From the NCBI GenBank assembly GCA_963823895.1, contig CAWGNG010000020.1:558001-622000 (forward strand): DNA of 64,000 nucleotides, given 5' to 3'. The DNA comes from G963675935 sp963823895. GTDB taxonomy: Bacteria; Planctomycetota; Planctomycetia; Pirellulales; Thermoguttaceae. Below, one piece after another: positions 57,669 to 64,000 of the stretch. The notes beneath the pieces are model-generated. The model was not told the origin of the DNA. It saw only the letters and a list, made by a program, of their open reading frames with translations, and did no database searches. A program made the position numbers and the translations under genes. Position 1 is the stretch's first letter, and each line of letters starts with the position of its first letter.

Positions 57669-60600
57669 CTACTTCTTCCCGCCGGGGAGCGGGACCTCCA
57701 GCATTTGCACGCCGTCGACTTCGACGTCTTTGCTCTTGAGGAAATAGCGGATCTTCTGGGCGGTGACTCGTTTCGCCGGGGCGCCGGTGCGCTTTTGTTG
57801 GAAGAGCTCCGCCAGCGCGAGACCGCTGCCTTCGACAGTCAATACCTCTTTGGCCTGGGCGTAGAGGATTTTGCTGCCCAGGGCTTTGTATTCGGCCCCC
57901 TCGACAACCGCGTTGCCCAGCATATAGAGCTCGATGGCGCGGTGATCGCCGCCGAAGGGGAGGAGCGGTTGGAAGACTTGAAGCTCGTCGCAATTGGCGA
58001 CCGCGCCCTGGGGACCGAGCCGGCTGGGATCCTCGTTCGTCGTCAGCATGGCGTCCCACGAATCGACCGGCGCGAAGCTGGCCCGCACGTGATCGCGGAA
58101 CGTCACCTGGCGGAAGAAGACGTTGCCGGTAACGTCGCGCTCAAACTTGACGTGCAGGCAATAGAGTTGCTTGGGCTTGGCCGGCGCGTTGTTGGTCGCC
58201 GCGTTGGGTTGGCCGGGGCGCATGTCGTCAGAACCGTACTGCACCGAGTTGATCCAGCCGCGGCCGCCGGTCAGCCCGCCGCCAAGCCGGTTCAGGTTCA
58301 CCGCCACGTCGGTGGTTTGCATTTGGTCGTGGGAAGCGAGCTGCCGCTGCGCGTCGAACGAATGGCTGTCTACCTCGACACCCCCTCTGCAGCGGATTTC
58401 CTCGACTTCGGGCTTGCTCGTGCTCTTGGCGTCGGAGAAACGGATCGGGTGCTGCATTTGAACGTCCATCGAACTTGTCTTCAGGCGGAAGTCCGCCGTT
58501 CCCGACTTGGTGGGCAATGCCGGCGACGAAGCGACAACCGACTGCTCGAAGTGCGCGGTGCGGCCGTCAAAATCCATGCCTTGCTGCCAGACGACCGCCA
58601 GATTGCAGGGTGCCGGCAGCGGGTGATCGTCGAGATCCTTCGTAATCGCGATGTCCATTTGCCCCGGCCCGTCGATCGTCAGATGGTTCGTGCCGGAGTT
58701 CACTTTGATCGTCGCGCCGGTGAGCCCCAGGCCGTCGCCTTCGAAGTGGGCGGGCTGGCCGACAACCGTGGCAAGGGCGTCCGGTCCGTTGGCCTTGATT
58801 AGGTCCAACCGGTTGCCGCGGATCAGCACCGGCTGCTTGCCCGGCTGCGAGGTCTGCGTTTCCAGCAGTTGTACGTTGTCTTCAATCGTCAGATCGGTCA
58901 GCGCCGGATCCGCTTGTCCGTACAACACGCGGGCGCGAAGCCGGCGGCCGCTGACTTCGAAATGCTGCTGGACGGTCGGGGGCAATCGCTGGACTTCGGA
59001 CCCATTGGACGATGCGCCACCGAGTGGTCCAATGAGCGGTGAACCGCCGATCCCTGCGGGACGCCGCGAGGACGCGGCGGCTAAACGCTCGTCGCTGGCC
59101 CCTGGCCCCTGGCCGCCGGCGTCTTTCTCGAACCACACCTCCAACTCATCCACTCTGCCGGAGATCTGCGACGAGCCGAAACAGACCTCCTCGCTGGCCG
59201 TAAGCCCGTGCGGCTGGAGATCGAACTTTTTGCCGCCGCTGGGCGATGGAGTCTCGGTCAGCCAGAAGAAGACCCGCTGCGCCTGGAGCTGTCCGACGCC
59301 TGGCGACTTCAGTTCCACGCCGCCGCTGAACGAGATTTCCTTGTATTGATCGCGGGGCTGAATCCGTAGTTGTTCGCGCCAGACGGCCTCCAGTTGCTGG
59401 TTGGGCCGCTCGGGCGATCGGCCGCGGAGCCAGCCGGGGCCTTGCGCGACGAGTTGCCCCAAGCGTCCTTCTTCGGCCGCCGACTCGTAGTACAGGCTGC
59501 GGGCGCAGATTTGGTTCGGCCCCTGTTGCAGGAACACCGGGTCGTCGCCGTCGAGCGTGATTGACTTCGCAAGCAGGTTGTATTCGATCCGTTTGGCCTG
59601 CGCGGTGGCGTTGCTGCTCGGCGCGGTCACGACGACCGGATTGCCGACGGCCTCAAGCCGTTCCGGCGCGAGGTCGAGCGAACCGGCCGTCGTGGCGGTC
59701 TTGGCCGACGGAGAGCCGCCCGCGCCGCTGGCACGCTCGATGAACCAGAGGGAGAGCAGGTCGCAGGCGATTTGATCGGGGGCCGGAAAAGGGGACAGGT
59801 CCAATTTGCCGGAACGGCCCGGAGGGTGCTGCGCACAAATTGGACCTGTCCCCTTTTCCGGCCTGGGATTGGTTTTCACCACGCGGACGTTGTCGTGGAA
59901 CGTGGCGACGCGGCGGGCCACGTCAAAGCGGAAGGGGCCGCTGCAAGCGATGTCGACCGGGGTCTTCGGCCGCGAAGCGGAATTGGCCGATTGGCCGGCG
60001 TCGCCGTTCACTCCGGTCTTGGAAGGGGCTGCCATCAGTTTCTGCCCTTCCGGGCCGAGTTCAAGGTGCAGCCGCTCGATGTGCCGCAACTCGAACGAGG
60101 CGATGCCGGCGACGTCCAGCCCGCTCGCCCCCGAGTTGCCGGGTAGGAGCTTGATTTCCATGTCCTGGCCGCTGCCGAAATGGGGGCCCCAATTGAAGCG
60201 GACCCGCTCAGGCGTGGAAATGCTCTGCTTGTTGAGTTGAACGTTCTTGGTGATGATCAGCAGGTCGTCTTCGGGGCCGGGCTGTTTCCAGTCGCTGCGG
60301 ATGACGATTTCACCGTCCAGTTGCCCGTCCAACAGGTTCGCTCCCTCCGACGGTTTGAGGCCCAGGTCGCGATCGAAGTGGAGAACGGCGCGGGGAGCTT
60401 CCAGAATGATCGATTCGCGGAGGCGTTGCGCCTCGGTTGCCTCCGCATCTTCGGACAAGTAGATGATCGTGCAAGGGGTAAGTACAACCTTGCCTCCGCC
60501 CTGGGAAGTGTCGTATGTCTGGAAGAGGAGTTTGGCGTGCTCGCTTTCCAGCACCTTGGTCTTTTCAGGGTCCAATTGCCAGGCATTCGCAGGAAATAGC

Positions 60601-60779
60601 GGCCGGATCGCATCGATTTGCAGTTTGCCTATGTCGATATCAGATTCGTGTATGGGGTTTCCGCCGGGCGGCAGAGGAGGAGCGGGCGGATCGATTAGCG
60701 GCACCGCCATCAGTGCGTACGCCCAGTACGCGACCAGAACGGCCGCAAGACTTCCCGAAATGCGTGTGATTCGCGGCAT
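57669..60779 (-). CDS. Giant LptA/OstA-like LPS-transport protein
   Basis: 1036 aa, several times the usual LptA length. A single N-terminal helix (LAAVLVAYWAYALMAVPLID) anchors an LptC-like start, then many OstA beta-jellyroll units follow. Typical phrases are AKLLFQTYDTSQGGGKVVLT, IVIRSDWKQPGPEDDLLIIT, RIEYNLLAKSITLDGDDPVF, ADPALTDLTIEDNVQLLETQ and GSKILYAQAKEVLTVEGSGL. The protein may form an entire periplasmic bridge for LPS. Two repeat inserts are in frame: GTGPICAQHPPGRSGKLDLS (family H) and RLAAASSRRPAGIGGSPLIG (family R). It follows kdsC by 87 bp; an lptB gene is not seen. Confidence 0.78.
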   Translation of the reverse strand: MPRITRISGSLAAVLVAYWAYALMAVPLIDPPAPPLPPGGNPIHESDIDIGKLQIDAIRPLFPANAWQLDPEKTKVLESEHAKLLFQTYDTSQGGGKVVLTPCTIIYLSEDAEATEAQRLRESIILEAPRAVLHFDRDLGLKPSEGANLLDGQLDGEIVIRSDWKQPGPEDDLLIITKNVQLNKQSISTPERVRFNWGPHFGSGQDMEIKLLPGNSGASGLDVAGIASFELRHIERLHLELGPEGQKLMAAPSKTGVNGDAGQSANSASRPKTPVDIACSGPFRFDVARRVATFHDNVRVVKTNPRPEKGTGPICAQHPPGRSGKLDLSPFPAPDQIACDLLSLWFIERASGAGGSPSAKTATTAGSLDLAPERLEAVGNPVVVTAPSSNATAQAKRIEYNLLAKSITLDGDDPVFLQQGPNQICARSLYYESAAEEGRLGQLVAQGPGWLRGRSPERPNQQLEAVWREQLRIQPRDQYKEISFSGGVELKSPGVGQLQAQRVFFWLTETPSPSGGKKFDLQPHGLTASEEVCFGSSQISGRVDELEVWFEKDAGGQGPGASDERLAAASSRRPAGIGGSPLIGPLGGASSNGSEVQRLPPTVQQHFEVSGRRLRARVLYGQADPALTDLTIEDNVQLLETQTSQPGKQPVLIRGNRLDLIKANGPDALATVVGQPAHFEGDGLGLTGATIKVNSGTNHLTIDGPGQMDIAITKDLDDHPLPAPCNLAVVWQQGMDFDGRTAHFEQSVVASSPALPTKSGTADFRLKTSSMDVQMQHPIRFSDAKSTSKPEVEEIRCRGGVEVDSHSFDAQRQLASHDQMQTTDVAVNLNRLGGGLTGGRGWINSVQYGSDDMRPGQPNAATNNAPAKPKQLYCLHVKFERDVTGNVFFRQVTFRDHVRASFAPVDSWDAMLTTNEDPSRLGPQGAVANCDELQVFQPLLPFGGDHRAIELYMLGNAVVEGAEYKALGSKILYAQAKEVLTVEGSGLALAELFQQKRTGAPAKRVTAQKIRYFLKSKDVEVDGVQMLEVPLPGGKK
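59044..59090. repeat. Family R repeat, copy 3 (inside LptA-like gene)
   Basis: CCGCCGATCCCTGCGGGACG and CGCGGCGGCTAAACG; translated in frame in a Gly/Ser-rich linker. Confidence 0.68.
59781..59862. repeat. Family H inverted repeat inside LptA-like gene
   Basis: Perfect 28-bp arms (59781-59808 and 59835-59862), GGCCGGAAAAGGGGACAGGT at the outer end, 26-bp spacer. It encodes KGTGPICAQHPPGRSGKLDL in the protein. Confidence 0.92.
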
Positions 60780-60786
60780 GGCGAAA

Positions 60787-60868
60787 ATGATGGGTGATGA
60801 ACGATGAATGATCGGCGTGATTCCGTCCGTTATTCATCATTCATCATTCATCACTCATCATTCATCCT
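60787..60868. repeat. ATGATGAATGATG-type inverted repeat
   Basis: GTGATGAACGATGAATGATC at the left faces TCATTCATCACTCATCATTC at the right. It occupies the gap between kdsC and the LptA-like gene and touches the kdsC 3' end. Confidence 0.75.
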
Positions 60869-61385
60869 ATTGGAACGTTTTGATCAAATCTTCCCAGCGT
60901 GTCTGGGCTTTGAGGATCAGTTCGACGGTTTCGCGGACCGCGCCCGATCCGCCGGGGGCGGTGGTGACGTAATGAGCTTCCTGGCGAAGTTCCGCGCAGG
61001 CGTCGGCCACGGCCACGCCCAGCCCCGCCGCCCGCACCACCGGCATGTCGGGCAGGTCGTCGCCCATGTAGCAGACCTGCGCGGGCGAAAGCCGCAACTC
61101 CTGCAAGATTCCCCGCATGGCCGCTAGTTTGTCGTCGATCCCTTGCCGCAGGATTTCGATGCCCAATTCCGCCACGCGGGTCTTGACGATGTGCGAACTG
61201 CGGTGCGTAATCAACCCGAAGCGATAGCCCGCCTTCTGCCACAGTCGGATTCCCATCCCGTCGCGGACGTGGAACCGCTTCGCTTCGATCCCCTGGTTGT
61301 CGAAGACGATTCCGCCGTCGGTCAATACGCCGTCAACGTCAGAAAGGATCAATCGGATAGCCCGGCAACGATCGTCGAGAGTCAT
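60867..61385 (-). CDS. kdsC: 3-deoxy-D-manno-octulosonate 8-phosphate phosphatase
   Basis: 172 aa, the normal length. A HAD enzyme that makes free KDO from KDO-8-P. The nucleophile motif is LILSDVDGVLTDGGIVFDNQ (residues 12-31), followed by the KdsC-type KRFHVRDGMGIRLWQKAGYR and the metal motif CYMGDDLPDMPVVRAAGLGV. The C-terminus has the GGSGAVRE loop. It lies 103 bp after kdsD on the same strand, separated by repeat R. Confidence 0.94.
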   Translation of the reverse strand: MTLDDRCRAIRLILSDVDGVLTDGGIVFDNQGIEAKRFHVRDGMGIRLWQKAGYRFGLITHRSSHIVKTRVAELGIEILRQGIDDKLAAMRGILQELRLSPAQVCYMGDDLPDMPVVRAAGLGVAVADACAELRQEAHYVTTAPGGSGAVRETVELILKAQTRWEDLIKTFQ

Positions 61386-61420
61386 GGGGAAGGGATCAGG
61401 GGTCAGAGGTCAGGGCAGAG

Positions 61421-61464
61421 GTTTAGCCGCGCCCCGAAGGGAAGCGGCCGCTGCGTCCACGCGG
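61421..61464. repeat. Family R repeat, copy 4
   Basis: GTTTAGCCGCGCCCCGAAGG, then AAGCGGCCGCTGCG; between kdsD and kdsC. Confidence 0.72.
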
Positions 61465-61488
61465 CATTGAAGTTCGCGAGATGCCATT

Positions 61489-62580
61489 TTACGCGCTCCG
61501 TTCGCCATCGGTTTGCCCCACCACGCGCCACGCGACCGATTTCTTCGGCGGCGATGCGGCGGAATCGGCCGGCGGCTCTTTCGGCAACATCGCCACCACG
61601 TCGGTGATGTCGATCAGCCCGATCGGTTTGCCGGCGGCGTCGACCACGGGCAATTCGCTGATCTTCCGGCCGGCCATGATCGCCACGGCATCGACCATCA
61701 TCGAGCCGACTTCCACCCGCAGTGGATTGCGGGTCATCACGTTGCCGATCGGATGGTCGAGCTCGCCGTCGCGATGATGCTCGAAGAGCCGGGCCAGATC
61801 GCTATCGGTGAAGATGCCGGACAGTCGCCCCTGTTGGTCGATCAACATTGTCGCACCGGTTCGCCGACCGGGCATTGCTGCCCCCACCAGCACCTCGCGC
61901 ACGGTCTGAGCGTCGCTCGACACGCGGCATTGCGCCAGCGGCCGGGCGTGATGTTCGACGCGGCTAAGCTTGTTGCCCAGGCTGCCGGCGGGATGGAACC
62001 GCGCGAAATCCTCGCGGCTGAATCGACGCATCTGGCTGACAACCAACGCCAAGGCATCGCCGAGGGCCAGCATGGCGGTGGTGCTCGTGCTGGGGGCCAG
62101 CCCCAGCGCACATGCCTCTTCCAGCGGGCCAAGCTCGATCGTGACCGTGGCCGCTCGGCCGAGGCTGCTCGTGCTGCTGGCGGTGATCGCCACGATCGGC
62201 ACGCCGAACTCGGTCAACGATGGCAACAGGCGAACGATCTCCTCCGTCTCGCCGCTTTGCGAGAGCATCAGCACCACGTCGCCGCGGCGGACGCGGCCCA
62301 GGTCGCCGTGGACCGCCTCGGCCGGGTGCAAGCAGTGACTCGGCGTGCCGGTCGAGGCCAGCGTCGCCATGATCTTCTGGCCGATCAGGCCCGCCTTGCC
62401 CATGCCGCAGACGATCACGTTCCCCCGGCACGAATGGATCAGCTCGACCGCCCTGCAAAACTCGCCGTTGAGCCCGTCGGCCACGCGGGCCAACGCGCGG
62501 CTCTCGCTGAGGATCACATGCCGGGCGAAACGCAGTTGTTCAAACGGGCTCAAATCGCCCGTGGCGGCAGCGGCTTCCAT
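61489..62580 (-). CDS. kdsD: D-arabinose 5-phosphate isomerase (KpsF/GutQ)
   Basis: 363 aa. Converts ribulose-5-P to arabinose-5-P, the KDO precursor. The SIS domain is at about residues 35-170: GNVIVCGMGKAGLIGQKIMA, STGTPSHCLHPAEAVHGDLG, VLMLSQSGETEEIVRLLPSL and the late FARFHPAGSLGNKL. Two CBS domains follow (LIDQQGRLSGIFTDSDLARL; ISELPVVDAAGKPIGLIDIT). A 24-residue Ala/Pro/Ser tail ends the protein. ATG 62580 fits the family start; the upstream frame is repeat G4 DNA. A promoter lies at 62706-62734. Confidence 0.94.
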   Translation of the reverse strand: MEAAAATGDLSPFEQLRFARHVILSESRALARVADGLNGEFCRAVELIHSCRGNVIVCGMGKAGLIGQKIMATLASTGTPSHCLHPAEAVHGDLGRVRRGDVVLMLSQSGETEEIVRLLPSLTEFGVPIVAITASSTSSLGRAATVTIELGPLEEACALGLAPSTSTTAMLALGDALALVVSQMRRFSREDFARFHPAGSLGNKLSRVEHHARPLAQCRVSSDAQTVREVLVGAAMPGRRTGATMLIDQQGRLSGIFTDSDLARLFEHHRDGELDHPIGNVMTRNPLRVEVGSMMVDAVAIMAGRKISELPVVDAAGKPIGLIDITDVVAMLPKEPPADSAASPPKKSVAWRVVGQTDGERSA

Positions 62581-62606
62581 GCTCCTTGCCTCGTCGATCC
62601 GTGACT

Positions 62607-62673
62607 GGGGACTGTCCCAATTTTCGCGGGCACCGCGGCGAAGCCGTGGTCGACGAAAATGGGACTGTCCCCC
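62607..62673. repeat. Family G element, copy 4, with nested GC hairpin
   Basis: Outer halves GGGGACTGTCCCAATTTTCG (62607) and CGAAAATGGGACTGTCCCC (to 62673) enclose a hairpin, CACCGCGGC-GAA-GCCGTGGT. It lies in the kdsD leader. Confidence 0.88.
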
Positions 62674-62705
62674 TTGACGCATTCAAATACTCGACAGACC
62701 GCCTG

Positions 62706-62734
62706 ATTGTACTCTCTGAAAGCGTTTGGAACAA
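62706..62734 (-). promoter_or_regulatory. Possible promoter for the kds/LptA cluster
   Basis: Minus strand TTGTTC (62734-62729), 17-bp spacer, TACAAT (62711-62706). The -35 is weak (3/6). The leader would include repeat G4. Confidence 0.45.
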
Positions 62735-62764
62735 GGTAAAATAGGCAAGCAAGGAGGAGTTGTG

Positions 62765-62845
62765 GTTTAGTCGGCGGACTTGTTCGCCGCGGTTCTTGGG
62801 GAAAGTGTCGCAGTTCACCCACGGCGAACAAGTTCGCGGTTAAAC
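62765..62845. repeat. Family M inverted repeat, full copy
   Basis: GTTTAGTCGGCGGACTTGTT (62765) faces CGGCGAACAAGTTCGCGG to GTTAAAC (62845). With G4 and the promoter it fills the 62581-63000 gap. Confidence 0.85.
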
Positions 62846-63000
62846 GAGTGTTTACGAGCGGAATTCCCTGCAGCAACCTCCTCCGCCCCCTTTTTTGCCC
62901 GTTTTACCAGTCGCCAGCACCCCGATTCCCCCTTGCCGCGGCGTAGCGGCTTCTGCTACACTCCCGCCCTCTTCTCTCCCCTGCGACAAGGAGCTCGCCG

Positions 63001-64000
63001 GTGCTATCGACGTGGCCAATCCGCCGGAAACTGTTGCTCGGGCTCGGCCTGCTGGTCTTGGTCGTTTCGATCCTATCGAGCACCGGCCTGGTGGCCACTT
63101 ACGCTTACCGCAACTTGGTCAACAGCTTGAGTTGGCGCGTGACCGAGCTGCCGCTGGCAGCCGAGCTCAGCCGGCACGTAAGCGATCTGCGGATCACCAT
63201 CGGCGAGCTGCGCGGCCCACGGCTGAACACGTTCTTGGACAGCCGCCGCGATCCGGCGTCGATGCAGTTCATCCGCGAACAATTCTGCGCAGTTGGACGA
63301 GGTCGATCAGACGTTGGTGCGATATCGCAGCCAACTGGCCAACGAAGCAAGGGCCGACGCGAGCATTTCCGACCACGAACGCGAGGAGGAGACCGTTCGC
63401 AAGATCGAGGCCCAGTTGAAGATCATCCGCAAGGCCAATTTCGCCGAAGACTGGATGCTCGACAACGTGAAGGTCGATCGGCTCGACAGGGGGCTTGAGG
63501 GACTGCAGAAGCTCGCCGAGGAACTGCCCAGCCACTTGCACGCGAAGTTGGCCGGCTTCTCCAACGAGGTGCGGGGAGAATACGCCGCGCTGATCGTCAG
63601 CGAATGGGCGGCGGCGGTGTCGGCGGCGCTGATCTTCCTACTCTTCATGCGGCTCTCGTACCGCTGGGTCTTCCGCCCGCTGCGGATTTTGATTGCCGGG
63701 TCGCGTTGCGTGGCGGCGGGCGAGTTCAGCTACCGAATCCGCCTCGACACCGGCGACGAGATGGCGGAACTGGCCAAGGCGATGAACGACATGACCGCGC
63801 GGTTCCAGGAAATTCGCGACAACCTCGACCGCCAGGTGCAGGTCCGCACAAAACAGGTGGTGCGGAGCGAGCAATTGGCCAGCGTCGGCTTTCTGGCGGC
63901 CGGCGTGGCGCACGAGATCAACAACCCGCTGGCCTCGATCGCCATGTGCGCCGAGTCGCTGGAGAACCGCTTCCGCGAAATCCTCGACCAGAGCGACCCC
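63001..64000 (+). CDS. Membrane sensor histidine kinase (apparent frameshift, cut by window edge)
   Basis: The N-terminus reads MLSTWPIRRKLLLGLGLLVL and has a membrane helix at residues 9-33. It breaks at about 63284-63288, where an extra T in REQF[T]AQLDEVDQTLVRY shifts the frame. The new frame continues a periplasmic coiled region, a second helix (WAAAVSAALIFLLFMRLSYR), a HAMP domain (PLRILIAGSRCVAAGEFSYR) and the start of the HisKA domain, whose phosphoacceptor His is in FLAAGVAHEINNPLASIAMC. The ATPase domain lies beyond the window. The start is GTG at 63001. The signal sensed is unknown and no response regulator is visible next to it. Confidence 0.88.

Noticed and set aside
1..64000. tRNA, rRNA, IS elements or an integrase
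   Set aside because: No cloverleaf, rRNA-like stretch, transposase motif or terminal inverted repeats bounding a transposase frame could be seen by eye.

Overview
The window looks like a chromosomal segment of a high-GC planctomycete, probably of the Pirellulales type. Support comes from three DUF1559 proteins with prepilin-type N-termini, an ECF sigma factor next to a Ser/Thr kinase-TPR protein, a MoxR-DUF58-BatA-vWA gene series, lipid A/KDO genes, many secreted glycosidase-like proteins, and dense dispersed palindromic repeats. There are no rRNA, tRNA, IS transposase, integrase or CRISPR genes. Gene calls rest on reading translations and motifs; no database search was run.

Layout. 1-13.7 kb is a sugar-catabolic locus: a sodium/solute symporter (cut by the window start) divergent from a LacI regulator, then a GH127-like glycosidase, two URO-D-superfamily proteins, three DUF1559 proteins, a PfkB kinase, a clan-A glycosidase and a class-I aldolase. 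The symporter/LacI gap has two facing sigma70-like promoters, each with a LacI-type palindrome at its start point. 13.8-27.4 kb holds three small envelope-type proteins, a VIT/vWA protein, a double-ACT protein, waaF-lpxK, a TPR protein, a BrnT/RHH toxin-antitoxin pair, a beta-CASP nuclease, a response regulator, an M28 peptidase and a small membrane protein. 27.4-32.3 kb has a ferritin-like protein, an ArnT-like membrane glycosyltransferase and a prenyltransferase-fold/DUF4159 protein. 32.6-43.4 kb is the MoxR-DUF58-BatA-vWA series, interrupted by a toxin-antitoxin/DUF262 island and by an ORF6N gene that has a remarkable array of palindromes in front of it. 43.7-53.5 kb carries a glutaminase-like protein, an ECF sigma/anti-sigma pair, a lipoprotein, VanZ, an ECF sigma-STPK pair and an alpha/alpha-barrel glycosidase. 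53.9-62.6 kb is an envelope cluster read on the minus strand (kdsD, kdsC, a giant LptA-like protein, a membrane protein, hpt, a GT4). A sensor histidine kinase runs off the right edge.

Two themes cut across the window. First, at least fifteen families of palindromic or inverted-repeat elements sit in almost every intergenic gap and also inside genes, in frame (waaF, the membrane glycosyltransferase, the STPK, the anti-sigma-like gene, a 594-aa membrane protein, the LptA-like protein). This resembles the Rickettsia palindromic elements but with many more families. Second, ten genes are split by one-base-type frameshifts, with recurring sequence contexts. These look more like consensus errors than gene decay, so the affected genes are annotated as whole genes.

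The most unusual single object is at 40327-40488: four 27-nt palindromes at an exact 45-bp period, with arms that co-vary, all in frame with the downstream ORF6N gene, which carries a fifth copy inside its own coding sequence.
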